Part shown: positions 7,626-16,637 of the stretch, piece after piece | How positions within the stretch are numbered: position 1 is the stretch's first letter | Layout: every line of letters starts with the position of its first letter | DNA from: Flammeovirga sp. EKP202 | GTDB lineage: Bacteria; Bacteroidota; Bacteroidia; Cytophagales; Flammeovirgaceae | DNA: 64,000 bases | Direction of reading: 5' to 3' | NCBI RefSeq assembly: GCF_014534745.1 | Contig: NZ_JACVVP010000009.1 | Span: 1 to 64,000, forward strand | Notes under the pieces: model-generated | What the model saw: the letters and a program-made list of their open reading frames with translations, nothing else | The model's database searches: none | Told to the model about the DNA's origin: nothing | Position numbers and translations under genes: made by a program

Positions 7626-9194
7626 ATGAAAAAGATATCCTTACTATTTTTAGCAACCTTAATCTCTTTCGGAGGTTTTGCTCAAAAGAAAAATTCGAAC
7701 AAAAAGCAACCTAACATCCTTGTGATTTGGGGTGATGATATTGGATTTTGGAATATCTCTGCTTACAACAGAGGTATGATGGGCTATAGAACGCCTAACA
7801 TTGATAGAATTGCAAATGAAGGAGCAATTTTTACAGATCACTATGCTCAACAATCTTGTACTGCCGGTCGTTCTGCATTTGCTTTAGGAGAGCACCCATT
7901 CCGTACTGGTCTTTTGACGATTGGTATGCCAGGTGCTGATCATGGTATTCCTGATTGGGCACCGACAATTGGTGATGTTTTGAAAGAGAAAGGATATACT
8001 ACTGGTCAATTCGGTAAAAACCACTTAGGTGACCAAGACAAGCACCTTCCAACAAACCATGGTTTTGATGAGTTTTTTGGTAATCTATACCACTTAAATG
8101 CGGAAGAGGAGCCGGAATCTGATTCTTATCCGAAAGATCCTGAGTTTAGAAAAAAATGGGGACCAAGAGGTGTTTTGCATACTTATGCTGATGGCAGAAT
8201 CTCAGATACAGGTCCTTTAACACGTAAACGTATGGAAACTGTAGATGATGAGTTTTTGGCTGCTTCAGTAAACTTTATTGAAAATGCAGTTGAAAAAGAT
8301 GAGCCTTTCTTTGTGTGGTTCAACTCTTCAAGAATGCACTTACATACACGTTTAAAGCCGGAATCAATCGGTGTTACCGGTAAAGGTTTATACCCTGATG
8401 GTATGGCTGAGCATGATCAGCAAGTAGGTACTTTATTAGACCTTTTAGAGGAATTGGGTATTGATGACAATACAATTGTAATTTACTCTACAGATAATGG
8501 TGCTGAAAAATTCACATGGCCTGACGGTGGTACTTCTCCTTTCCACGGTGAGAAAGGAACTACTTATGAAGGCGGTATGAGAGTTCCTCAAGTAGTGAAA
8601 TGGCCAGGAGTAATTGAAGCAGGCACAGAAATCAACGATATCATGTCACATGAAGATTGGTTACCTACTTTAGCTGCAGCAGCAGGATATGATGATGTAG
8701 TAGCTGATGCCAAAAAAGGTTTTGAAGCCAATGGTAAAGAATGGAGAGTACATTTTGATGGATTTAACTTCATGCCTTACTTCCAAGGAAAAGAAGAAGA
8801 AGGTCCTCGTCATGAGATCTACTATTTTGCTCAGAATGGTAAGTTTGATGCTATCAGAATTGATGATTTAAAAATTTCATTTACGCAATTAGAAGGAAAC
8901 TTCAGAACTGCAGTTCGTCAAAGTACAGCATGGCCTACAGTGACTAACTTAAGATCAGATCCTTTTGAAACAGCAAAATTCGAATCAGAAATGTACTTCC
9001 GTTGGTTGGTAGATCAAATGTGGGTAATGGTTCCTGCAGGTACAAAAGTGAAAGAATTCTTAGGTACAATTGAGGGATATCCTTTCCAAATGGGCTTCCA
9101 AGTAGATGTATCCAACTTAGGATATGATACATTCAGAATGAAGAAATTCATGACTGATTTGGAAGAAATGAAAAAGCAATTCGACAAGAAATAA
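7626..9194 (+). CDS. Secreted type I (formylglycine) sulfatase
   Basis: Type I sulfatases hydrolyse sulfate esters, here probably on marine polysaccharides. The 522-residue protein has a signal peptide (SLLFLATLISFGGFAQ) and the metal-binding start NILVIWGDDIG (Asp37, Asp38). The maturation motif C-T-A-G-R has Cys78 as the residue converted to formylglycine. Later active-site elements include GQFGKNHLGD, VIYSTDNGAE and FHGEKGTTYEGGMRVP. The length is normal for the S1 family. Activity needs a formylglycine-generating or anaerobic maturase encoded elsewhere. No other carbohydrate-degrading gene adjoins it, but a regulator follows after a terminator. Confidence 0.93.
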   Translation: MKKISLLFLATLISFGGFAQKKNSNKKQPNILVIWGDDIGFWNISAYNRGMMGYRTPNIDRIANEGAIFTDHYAQQSCTAGRSAFALGEHPFRTGLLTIGMPGADHGIPDWAPTIGDVLKEKGYTTGQFGKNHLGDQDKHLPTNHGFDEFFGNLYHLNAEEEPESDSYPKDPEFRKKWGPRGVLHTYADGRISDTGPLTRKRMETVDDEFLAASVNFIENAVEKDEPFFVWFNSSRMHLHTRLKPESIGVTGKGLYPDGMAEHDQQVGTLLDLLEELGIDDNTIVIYSTDNGAEKFTWPDGGTSPFHGEKGTTYEGGMRVPQVVKWPGVIEAGTEINDIMSHEDWLPTLAAAAGYDDVVADAKKGFEANGKEWRVHFDGFNFMPYFQGKEEEGPRHEIYYFAQNGKFDAIRIDDLKISFTQLEGNFRTAVRQSTAWPTVTNLRSDPFETAKFESEMYFRWLVDQMWVMVPAGTKVKEFLGTIEGYPFQMGFQVDVSNLGYDTFRMKKFMTDLEEMKKQFDKK

Positions 9195-9224
9195 TTATTT
9201 TATATATATTGTCGTAGTGTTGAG

Positions 9225-9259
9225 ACCTACTATCAAATTTTTTGGTAGTAGGCTTTTCT
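9225..9259 (+). terminator. Intrinsic terminator after the sulfatase gene
   Basis: CCTACTATCAAA and TTTGGTAGTAGG pair closely, followed by CTTTTC. It lies about 30 bases after the sulfatase stop and separates it from the AraC gene. Confidence 0.65.
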
Positions 9260-9275
9260 CATTAAATGTCTTAGC

Positions 9276-10259
9276 ATGAATAATATTCCACATATAGAAT
9301 TTCAGGAAGGTAGTATTCACGATCTTATTCTTCAATTACAAAATCGTTATGGTGGAGAAATCAAGGATCAGCATTATACACTTTCTCATGATTTACTCCA
9401 TTTTGATATTAGGTATTTCAGGTTAACAGATGGTATTGAAATCACCCTTAATTCCATCAAGTTCAAAGAGGATCATAAAGTGACTTTTTATGGAAATAAA
9501 GGAGATAATAGACATTTATGCTTCCGTTTTTCATATCAAGGAGACTTTATGAGGGGACACACTATTGAAAATTCAGAGGTCCAACCTACTGAAGGAATGG
9601 CTATTTTTGATACTGCTCTCACTTTTGACGTTTTGATGAGAAAAGGACAGTTACATCAATGGGTAGGAATACGTGTTTCTAACGAAGTCATTCAAAGTAA
9701 TTTTTTGATGTTTGGAGACTATTTTGGAGATGTTTTTAATACGGAAAAAACATGGTTGATATACGATCACACACCTTTAGAGATTCTTTTACTTCTAAAA
9801 GAACTTTTCAATTTAAAAGACTTAAACAAGCCTGTTCCAGTAGAAAACTCGATTATTATTGCAAGGGCTAGTGAGGCGATTGGCCTTTTTTATGAAAGGA
9901 TATTAGGAAGAGATATTTCAAAAGGTAAGTTCTTGCATCAAAATGATTTAGAGTCTTTATTTAAAATCAAAGATGATATTCTTAGTTCTTATGAGTTGCC
10001 ACCTTCCTTAGAAGAAATTGCAGAACAATATGGTTTTTCAGTTTCAAAATTGAGAAGAGACTTCAAAAATGTCTATGGAACATCTATCCATCGTTTTCAT
10101 CAAAATTACAGATTAGAACAAGCGAAAATAAGTCTTGCTACAGATCACCTTTCTATAACAGAAATAGCAAGGAAATATGGCTACAAATCTATTTCAAAAT
10201 TTTCCTATGCCTTTAAAAAGAAGTTTGGTAAATCACCTAGTGAATTTCAAAATTCTTGA
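9276..10259 (+). CDS. AraC-family transcriptional regulator
   Basis: The 327-residue protein ends in a two-helix-turn-helix AraC domain. The first helix-turn-helix is LEEIAEQYGFSVSKLRRDFK and the second includes ITEIARKYGYKSISKFSYAF, closing with FKKKFGKSPSEF. The N-terminal ~220 residues resemble the effector-binding regions of Bacteroidota AraC regulators such as those near siderophore or polysaccharide genes, but no ligand can be named. It lies downstream of the sulfatase behind a terminator, so it may be independently transcribed. Confidence 0.9.
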   Translation: MNNIPHIEFQEGSIHDLILQLQNRYGGEIKDQHYTLSHDLLHFDIRYFRLTDGIEITLNSIKFKEDHKVTFYGNKGDNRHLCFRFSYQGDFMRGHTIENSEVQPTEGMAIFDTALTFDVLMRKGQLHQWVGIRVSNEVIQSNFLMFGDYFGDVFNTEKTWLIYDHTPLEILLLLKELFNLKDLNKPVPVENSIIIARASEAIGLFYERILGRDISKGKFLHQNDLESLFKIKDDILSSYELPPSLEEIAEQYGFSVSKLRRDFKNVYGTSIHRFHQNYRLEQAKISLATDHLSITEIARKYGYKSISKFSYAFKKKFGKSPSEFQNS

Positions 10260-10317
10260 TAGAAAATAACCTAAGATAATTGAGTATTGGCTATTACTTT
10301 TTTAAAGAAAGTCTGAG

Positions 10318-10896
10318 TTATTTTTTGACACCGTAAGGAACTTCACACTCCATAATGAAATGCATTCCCAAAGGTGCTATTCTCATTTCTTCTTGAGAAG
10401 GAGAAATCTCGATTAACCGTTTCATCAAAAGATTTTCAAGAATGATTTCAATATCAATTCCAGAACAGTCCAGTTCACGGATAGCCCATTGTTCCATTCC
10501 TAAAACAGGTACCCAAATTCTAGAGGTTTCAAACTCTATAAATGAATGCTTTTTGAGGTAATGTAATATTTCTACTTCTTCCAAAGAAGCATCTCTAAGG
10601 ATTTTTACAAGTGTGAGGTGTTGTTGGCAGGGGTTGTTGAAGGTGACAGCATTAGCAAAAAGTATTGCCCAACGTTGTTGTTGTATTTTTAGAGATTCGA
10701 GAGCAGAGTCTGTGATAAAAGCATGAATGGTTTTCAAAGGGATTTTTCGGACGGAGATTTGATGTTCCACCAAAAATTTCCTTGCCATTGTAATGATAGT
10801 ATGTGAGTTAATTTGTTGCCAATTCTCAAAAGATTGCACTTTTCGCTCAGTATCAGCTACGTGTTCAAGAAATTTGAAATTGTCTTGTATGCTCAT
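10318..10896 (-). CDS. DUF4393/Abi-alpha-like protein coupled to arginyltransferase
   Basis: The 192-residue soluble protein is not firmly recognised. Its centre (QQRWAILFANAVTFNN, then LVKILRDASLEEVEILHYL) and end (IAPLGMHFIMEC) resemble the helical DUF4393/Abi-alpha pattern, in which an ERWxxLLANA segment is followed by a late LTxLGxxFIxxC element. Its ATG lies directly after the stop of the arginyltransferase gene with no gap, so translation is very probably coupled. It could modulate the transferase or act separately. The similarity is by eye and should be treated as tentative. Confidence 0.55.
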   Translation of the reverse strand: MSIQDNFKFLEHVADTERKVQSFENWQQINSHTIITMARKFLVEHQISVRKIPLKTIHAFITDSALESLKIQQQRWAILFANAVTFNNPCQQHLTLVKILRDASLEEVEILHYLKKHSFIEFETSRIWVPVLGMEQWAIRELDCSGIDIEIILENLLMKRLIEISPSQEEMRIAPLGMHFIMECEVPYGVKK

Positions 10897-12279
10897 CTAG
10901 TCTTCTTCGTGATTATGTTGATTTGAAAAGAAATCATTGTCAAACTCTTCATTTTGGCGAATGTAATGACTTATTTTCAATAATGCCATTTCTGGCGTAC
11001 ATAATCCGAAAGGAGAAACCCACCTGTTTTGCATAAACTTAAAAGTGAGTGGATGATAAAAATATTGTTGACGATCTTCATCCCAGAAAGGCATGATCAT
11101 CCATTGTTGATTTCCTTTTTTGCATGAAACCCATTTGAAATTAGGGTGTCTTGAAGCATTGCCCATTACGGCTACTTCATCAAACTTAATTTGGCTGATG
11201 TCAATGATATGTTCTAAATCACCAATAGCTTGATTAATCCTAGTTTCTATCAATTGTACATGGGCAAAGTACGCATTGATAAACTCAGCAATATCTTCTG
11301 GTGAATTGGTTTTTATTTCACCCGGAATACCATTTTTTAAATCAAATAAATGAGGTTTAGTAAGAAACGTACCTTCATCAGGTAAATAAATAACCGTGAT
11401 TTGATGGTATTGACCGATAGGGTATGAGCCATAAATTGGAGCTTCAACGGCTTGAGTGTAATCAAACATATTATGCCAAAGGCTTCCAAAAAATTGTTGT
11501 TCTTCGGTGGTATGTCCTTTCACTAAACAAGACTTATTGACTTCATTGACCATTCGTTCTAGGTGAAGAACTGTTTTGAATCTTTTGGTACTTTCAAGAT
11601 CTACAGTTCCCCAATCATGCCATTTACTATCCCAATCGTAAAAAGCAACATTCGGTAACCTTAGTTTGTAATCAAAACAAGAGGGAAGATCAAGAGTGTA
11701 ACCAGGGTAATAGAATTCGTGATTATTTTCAAGTGCCCAGTTCATTTCCATAAGCATAGAAATAAAACCAAGTCCATCTTTCTTGTAGTCATAATCATAA
11801 ATAGCCATCAAGCTTGAGATTGCTTTTTCTCCTACATCAAAAAAAGAGGCGGCAATCAATTGGTTCTCTTTCCAAAAGCTGACTTGCCATGTGTTATACG
11901 GAAGGGAATTTAATTCATCTAAGGCATTCACGCCGAAGTATTCTATTAAAGACTTATCCTCCTCCTCAAAACGGTTGAGTCTATACTCTTTGTAAAGTTG
12001 TATATGCTTTGGTGTGATATTCAGAGGAGTGATTTCTACATTGAATTTCCTGAATGTCTGATTGATTTTCTTTCGCTGTGATTTGGTAAACATTTGGGGG
12101 GTGAGGGCACATCGGAGTGGAAGCACTCCATTCATTTGGTCTTCAAAATACATCATTTCATATGATGCCATATTACGGGCATGTCTGAAATATCCCTCAG
12201 CTAAAAGCTCATCAATTCTAGTTGGAGTAATTTGCTCATCATCCGGAGAAATCACACCAAATGCAATATCATAATACAT
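10897..12279 (-). CDS. Arginyl-tRNA-protein transferase (ATE/Bpt-like)
   Basis: This enzyme family transfers an amino acid from aminoacyl-tRNA to protein N termini, marking them for ClpSAP degradation. The 460-residue protein shows the ATE N-terminal block (GYFRHARNMASYEMMYFEDQ, VLPLRCAL, TKSQRKKINQTFRK) and the C-terminal GNAT-like block (YKEYRLNRFEEE, LIAASFFDVGEKAISSLMAI, YYPGYTLD, FDYKLRLPN). It is longer than the ~240-residue proteobacterial Bpt, with about 200 extra residues of unknown role. The cysteine motif of eukaryotic ATE1 is absent. It heads a two-gene unit. Confidence 0.82.
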   Translation of the reverse strand: MYYDIAFGVISPDDEQITPTRIDELLAEGYFRHARNMASYEMMYFEDQMNGVLPLRCALTPQMFTKSQRKKINQTFRKFNVEITPLNITPKHIQLYKEYRLNRFEEEDKSLIEYFGVNALDELNSLPYNTWQVSFWKENQLIAASFFDVGEKAISSLMAIYDYDYKKDGLGFISMLMEMNWALENNHEFYYPGYTLDLPSCFDYKLRLPNVAFYDWDSKWHDWGTVDLESTKRFKTVLHLERMVNEVNKSCLVKGHTTEEQQFFGSLWHNMFDYTQAVEAPIYGSYPIGQYHQITVIYLPDEGTFLTKPHLFDLKNGIPGEIKTNSPEDIAEFINAYFAHVQLIETRINQAIGDLEHIIDISQIKFDEVAVMGNASRHPNFKWVSCKKGNQQWMIMPFWDEDRQQYFYHPLTFKFMQNRWVSPFGLCTPEMALLKISHYIRQNEEFDNDFFSNQHNHEED

Positions 12280-12370
12280 TGTAAGAAAAAAACAGAAATC
12301 ACACTGAATTCGTTCCCTAAATTAGGTAAAGTATAGGAAGTTTGGATAAAAAAGAGGTTTTTTATTACAA

Positions 12371-12425
12371 AAGAAGCATGATTTAAGATGGTTTTACATA
12401 AAAACATCATTAAATCATGCTTCTT
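12371..12425. terminator. Long hairpin between pyrE and the arginyltransferase gene
   Basis: AAGAAGCATGATTTAAGATG pairs with a near-perfect complement at 12405-12425, one base bulged, around a 14-base loop. On the minus strand it is followed by a T-rich tract. It lies between the pyrE terminator and the arginyltransferase start, so it may be a second terminator or a 5' leader structure. Confidence 0.5.
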
Positions 12426-12461
12426 ACATTGTACAGAAATAATGGTATTCACCAAAACCAC

Positions 12462-12507
12462 AAAAAAGCCTCGAAGAGATTTATATTACATTCTTCGAGG
12501 CTTTTTT
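12462..12507. terminator. Intrinsic terminator of pyrE
   Basis: AAAAAAGCCTCGAAGA and TTCTTCGAGGCTTTTTT form a strong stem with T runs on both strands, about 25 bases past the pyrE stop. Confidence 0.85.
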
Positions 12508-12531
12508 ATGGAATTGATTAAATCTTTGAGA

Positions 12532-13167
12532 TTATTTTCCCCACTCAGATGGAGCAGATCTCCAAGACTTAAGAGATTCAATATCTTCAGATTTGATGTA
12601 ATCTTTTTCAAGTGCTAATTCCAACATGGCATTGTAGTTAGAAAGCGTTACTAAAGGAATACCTGCATTTTCAAAGTTTTCAACCGATAAGTCGAATCCG
12701 TACGTGAAAATAGCAGCCATACCCAACACTTCAATACCTGCCTCTTTTAGAGCTTCAGATGCTTTTAAAGAACTGCCACCTGTAGAGATTAGGTCTTCGA
12801 TAACCACTACTTTAGCACCTTCTTTTAATTCACCTTCAATCATGTTGGTCATACCGTGCCCTTTAGGCTTTGATCTTACATAGGCAAATGGAAGGCCTAA
12901 AGCATCAGCAATCAATGCACCTTGAGGAATACCCGCAGTAGCAACACCTACAATTGCTTCGGCATCTTCAAATTGTTCTTGGATCTTAGCACAAAGTGCA
13001 TTTTTGATATAAGTTCTGGCATGAGGATGAGATAATGACAAACGGTTGTCACAGTAAATTGGAGATTTCCAACCTGAAGCCCAAGTAAAAGGTGCATTAG
13101 GACGGATTTTGATGGCATTAATTTCCAATAAAAGTGAAGCAACTTTTTTTGCAATCGTATTTTCCAT
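12532..13167 (-). CDS. pyrE: Orotate phosphoribosyltransferase
   Basis: PyrE joins orotate to PRPP to make OMP, the fifth step of pyrimidine synthesis. The 211-residue protein has the N-terminal FTWASGWKSPIYCDNR substrate loop, VGVATAGIPQGALIAD, the catalytic flexible loop with YVRSKPKGHG, and the PRPP-binding signature VVVIEDLISTGGSSL. A longer open frame extends to 13293, but those codons overlap the promoter region and match nothing. The ATG at 13167 (MENTIAKKVASLLLEI) gives the family start. It is divergent from recQ. pyrD lies about 2 kb away, but the two are not one operon. Confidence 0.95.
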   Translation of the reverse strand: MENTIAKKVASLLLEINAIKIRPNAPFTWASGWKSPIYCDNRLSLSHPHARTYIKNALCAKIQEQFEDAEAIVGVATAGIPQGALIADALGLPFAYVRSKPKGHGMTNMIEGELKEGAKVVVIEDLISTGGSSLKASEALKEAGIEVLGMAAIFTYGFDLSVENFENAGIPLVTLSNYNAMLELALEKDYIKSEDIESLKSWRSAPSEWGK

Positions 13168-13227
13168 GGTTATTGCTGATGTTGAATTAAAGTGAAAGGC
13201 GGACCAAAGCCCACTTTTAAATTTTTG

Positions 13228-13235
13228 CAAAAATA
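13228..13235 (-). promoter_or_regulatory. Candidate Bacteroidota -7 element for pyrE
   Basis: On the minus strand the octamer TATTTTTG fits the TAnnTTTG consensus and lies about 60 bases before the pyrE ATG. No convincing -33 TTG was seen. It also supports the shorter pyrE start. Confidence 0.4.
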
Positions 13236-13302
13236 AGAGAGAAATTCGTAAAATAAATTTCTGATATTTGATTTCTGATAAAATATATGTCAATTGAGCG
13301 AA

Positions 13303-15219
13303 ATGAGAGAGGGATTCTTACAAATATTAAAGAAGTTTTGGGGATATGATGCATTCAGACCCTTACAAGGTGATATAATTGAAAACGCTTATCAAGGAAA
13401 AGATACGTTAGCACTTCTGCCTACTGGAGGAGGAAAATCGATATGTTTCCAAGTGCCGGGTATTGCCAGAAAAGGAGTCTGTATTGTCATCACTCCTTTG
13501 ATTGCTTTAATGAAGGATCAAGTGGAGCAATTGACCAAAAGAGGGATTCCAGCCAAGGCATTGTATTCGGGATTGAACAACCGAGAGATAGATATCTTAT
13601 TGGAAAATGTGGTACAAGGTGCCGTTAAATTTCTATATGTCTCTCCAGAAAGGTTGAAAACGCCCATGTTTTTGGAGCGTTTGAAAAGAATGTCTGTAGG
13701 ACTTTTGGTGGTGGATGAAGCGCACTGTATTTCTCAGTGGGGTTTTGACTTTAGACCTCAATATTTAAAAATTAAAGAAGTCCGTGAGATTATCCCTGAA
13801 GTTCCTTGTATGGCTCTAACGGCAACAGCTACCGCAAAAGCTCAAGAAGATATCATCGAACATCTAAATCTTCAAAAATACACGGTATTTAAAGGTAGTT
13901 TTGATCGCCCTAATTTATCCTTCTCCATCTTCAAACAAGATGAGCCTTTTCGTAAATTATTGGACATACTAAACAAGGTACAAGGTTCCGGTATAGTGTA
14001 TGTACGTACCAGGAAGCAGGCCATGCAGTATGCTGAGTGGCTGAATAATCAATACATTAAGGCAGATTTTTATCATGCTGGATTGCCCACTGAAACGAGA
14101 GAACTAAAGCAATCGGCTTGGATCAAAGGTCAGGTTAGAATCATTGTCTCCACTAATGCTTTTGGGATGGGTATCGACAAGCCAGATGTTAGAGTTGTAG
14201 TCAATATTGGAGCTCCAGAAAGTTTAGAGGCGTATTATCAGGAAGCAGGGAGAGGAGGAAGAGATGGAGAAAAGGCTTATGCCGTATTATTGGTCAGTAA
14301 TGACCAAAGAAAGAAGCTATTGGAATGGGTAGAACAGAGGCACCCATCTATTGATTTTCTGAGGCGAGTGTATCAGTGTTTAGGGAATCATTATCGATTA
14401 GCTGTTGGGAGTGGGGAGATGACTTCTTTTAATTTTTATATCAAACCTTTTATCAAAAAATATGACCTTCCACCTACGGAAACCTATTATGCATTAAAAA
14501 GACTGGAAGAACAGGAGGTCTTATTATTCAATGAAAGTGTATTTCATGATCCAACAGTGATGATCAAATCTACTCCTGAAGATTTTTATGCATACCTCAT
14601 CCGCCACCCGCATTTTGAGTTGATGATGAAAGGAATGTTGAGAATGTACGGGGGAGACCTCTTTAATAGTTTTGTGAGAATCGAAGAGAGAGACATCGCC
14701 TTCAAAAATGGTATCCCTCTCGATAGGGTGACTTCGATGTTGAACGAATTACATAAACTAGAAGTGATCAACTATCAACCTAAAAAAGATAGACCACAGG
14801 TGACCTTTATTTTACCAAGGTACCTGCATAATCAATTACCACTGAATAAAAAGTTACTTTCTCAACGAAAAAATCAAGATTACTCTAAAGCAAAATCAAT
14901 GATTAATTTCATTGAGAATCAAGATAAATGTAGAAGTATTGCCTTAAGAGAATACTTTGGTGATTATGAAGGGGAGAATTGTGGGATCTGTGATAATTGT
15001 CTTCAGAAGAAAAAAAATAATCAGTGGAATAAAACTGTAAAATCTTATGATGAGGATATATTGGAAACCTTAAAAGAGGATAGCTATTCTCTTCATGAAC
15101 TTGAAAGCACTTTATTGCCTGTTGATTTGGAAGGATTCACAAAATCGTTGAATGAATTATTTGAACGAAAAAAAGTAAAATGGTCTGAGGATAAGAAGAT
15201 TATATTGTTTGATTCCTAA
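13303..15219 (+). CDS. recQ: ATP-dependent DNA helicase RecQ-like
   Basis: RecQ helicases unwind 3'-5' during recombination and fork repair. The ~638-residue protein has GYDAFRPLQ (motif 0), LLPTGGGKSICFQ (Walker A), VVDEAHCISQWGFDFR (DEAH box and aromatic loop), LTATAT (motif III) and QEAGRGGRDG (motif VI). The C-terminal zinc-binding cysteines lie in CRSIALREYFGDY and CGICDNC. No HRDC domain is evident after the zinc and winged-helix region, so it is a short-form RecQ. A TTG at 13294 is in frame, but the ATG at 13303 is preferred. It is divergent from pyrE. Confidence 0.93.
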   Translation: MREGFLQILKKFWGYDAFRPLQGDIIENAYQGKDTLALLPTGGGKSICFQVPGIARKGVCIVITPLIALMKDQVEQLTKRGIPAKALYSGLNNREIDILLENVVQGAVKFLYVSPERLKTPMFLERLKRMSVGLLVVDEAHCISQWGFDFRPQYLKIKEVREIIPEVPCMALTATATAKAQEDIIEHLNLQKYTVFKGSFDRPNLSFSIFKQDEPFRKLLDILNKVQGSGIVYVRTRKQAMQYAEWLNNQYIKADFYHAGLPTETRELKQSAWIKGQVRIIVSTNAFGMGIDKPDVRVVVNIGAPESLEAYYQEAGRGGRDGEKAYAVLLVSNDQRKKLLEWVEQRHPSIDFLRRVYQCLGNHYRLAVGSGEMTSFNFYIKPFIKKYDLPPTETYYALKRLEEQEVLLFNESVFHDPTVMIKSTPEDFYAYLIRHPHFELMMKGMLRMYGGDLFNSFVRIEERDIAFKNGIPLDRVTSMLNELHKLEVINYQPKKDRPQVTFILPRYLHNQLPLNKKLLSQRKNQDYSKAKSMINFIENQDKCRSIALREYFGDYEGENCGICDNCLQKKKNNQWNKTVKSYDEDILETLKEDSYSLHELESTLLPVDLEGFTKSLNELFERKKVKWSEDKKIILFDS

Positions 15220-15239
15220 AAAGTAGATATAAAAAGAAA

Positions 15240-15259
15240 GCACCAAAATATTTTGGTGC
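15240..15259. terminator. 20-base perfect palindrome after recQ
   Basis: GCACCAAAATATTTTGGTGC is a perfect palindrome 20 bases past the recQ stop and upstream of the convergent pyrD end. It lacks a T run, so it may be an RNA-stabilising hairpin, a weak terminator or a protein site. Confidence 0.4.
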
Positions 15260-15349
15260 TCTCTCCTCGACAATTTCATTAACTACAACAATCTTTCTTT
15301 ACATGTATTAACGAACAACTGTGAATAAGGTTGCGAAAAATGTAAAAAT

Positions 15350-16393
15350 TTATTGAAGTTTTTTAATTACTGCCTTATTTATATTTTTGACAATAGCAGG
15401 ACCTTCATAAATAAAGCCTGTATATACCTGTACAAGCTTAGCTCCTGCCTCTAGTTTTTCAATAGCATCTTCAGCAGAGTGAATACCACCCACGCCGATA
15501 ATATCGAGTGTTTTGCCTGATTTCTCGTAAAGATATTTGATGACCTCAGTGGATCTATTCTTTACAGGAACACCGCTTAATCCTCCCATACCGATGGCTT
15601 CCACTTTTTCCTTAGGTGTACTTAAGCCCTCACGACTAATAGTAGTGTTGGTCGCAATTACACCATCAATTTTTGTTTCTTGAACTACTTCAAGAATATC
15701 ATCCAATTGCTCATTCGTCAAATCGGGAGCGATTTTAAGAAGGATTGGTTTAGGGTTGCTCTTCTTAGCATTTAAGGCTTTCAAAGTTCCTAATAATTCT
15801 TTTAGCGGCTCTTTATCTTGTAACGCTCTTAAGTTAGGCGTATTTGGAGAAGAAATATTTACCGTGAAATAATCAACATGATCAAAAAGAGCATGGAATC
15901 CTTTTTTGTAGTCTTCAACAGCTTCTTCGTTAGGCGTAACTTTATTTTTTCCGATGTTACCACCTACAATCACTTTTGATTTTCTATTTTTCAGACGTTC
16001 TACAGCAGCTTCTACACCTTCGTTATTGAAGCCCATTCTGTTGATTAATCCTTGGTCGGGAGGAAGTCTGAAAATTCTTGGTTTTTCATTTCCAGGTTGT
16101 CCTACAGGAGTCAACGTTCCTATTTCAATAAAACCAAAACCAAAACATTCAAACTCATCAATCAATTTTGCATCCTTATCAAAACCTGCTGCTAAACCTA
16201 CTGGAGATGGGAATTTAATACCGAAAACTTCTCTTTCAAGTCGAGTATCATTGACTTTATACATTCCTTTGGCAATGCTTTTGGCAAAAGGTAATGAGAA
16301 GGCTGTTTTTAAATAACCAACTGTAAAATGGTGGATTTTCTCAGGGTCAACCTTAAATAAGAAAGGTCTGACAACAGATTTGTAGAAACTCAT
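15350..16393 (-). CDS. pyrD: Dihydroorotate dehydrogenase (quinone), class 2
   Basis: PyrD oxidises dihydroorotate to orotate, passing electrons to membrane quinone through FMN. The ~347-residue protein has a class 2 N-terminal membrane-associating helix region ([20 protein letters not shown]), then [32 protein letters not shown] and [14 protein letters not shown]. The late FMN site includes [13 protein letters not shown]. The ATG at 16393 was chosen over one at 16456 because a good -7 element lies at 16454-16461 and the family N terminus begins there. It is transcribed as a single gene. Confidence 0.95.
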   Translation of the reverse strand: MSFYKSVVRPFLFKVDPEKIHHFTVGYLKTAFSLPFAKSIAKGMYKVNDTRLEREVFGIKFPSPVGLAAGFDKDAKLIDEFECFGFGFIEIGTLTPVGQPGNEKPRIFRLPPDQGLINRMGFNNEGVEAAVERLKNRKSKVIVGGNIGKNKVTPNEEAVEDYKKGFHALFDHVDYFTVNISSPNTPNLRALQDKEPLKELLGTLKALNAKKSNPKPILLKIAPDLTNEQLDDILEVVQETKIDGVIATNTTISREGLSTPKEKVEAIGMGGLSGVPVKNRSTEVIKYLYEKSGKTLDIIGVGGIHSAEDAIEKLEAGAKLVQVYTGFIYEGPAIVKNINKAVIKKLQ

Positions 16394-16453
16394 TTCGACA
16401 CAAAATTTTAGACAAAAATGAAAACTTACGATTAGTTTTCGCATAAAACGGTG

Positions 16454-16461
16454 CAAAGGTA
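16454..16461 (-). promoter_or_regulatory. Candidate -7 promoter element for pyrD
   Basis: The minus-strand octamer TACCTTTG matches TAnnTTTG exactly and is followed by CACCG. It lies about 60 bases ahead of the chosen pyrD ATG. The upstream -33 match is poor. Confidence 0.55.
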
Positions 16462-16637
16462 GTTAGAATTAAGCAGATTATGATATGAAATTGTAATTTT
16501 TAATGAAGGGGAATAAGGAATGCTTAAAAGATGAAAATATAAAGTTCCTACTTCGAATGAATTATCAACTATTAATCGACAGTGTTTTGTTCATTTGGAT
16601 GAAATACCGACATTTGCAGTCTTGAAAAATAGAAAGC

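Noticed and set aside
15240-15259. Reading the 20-base palindrome after recQ as a full intrinsic terminator
   Set aside because: No T run follows on either strand, so it is listed only with low confidence.
15954-16316. Plus-strand frame of 120 codons within pyrD
   Set aside because: It is antisense to a well-recognised enzyme and its translation has no protein-like features.
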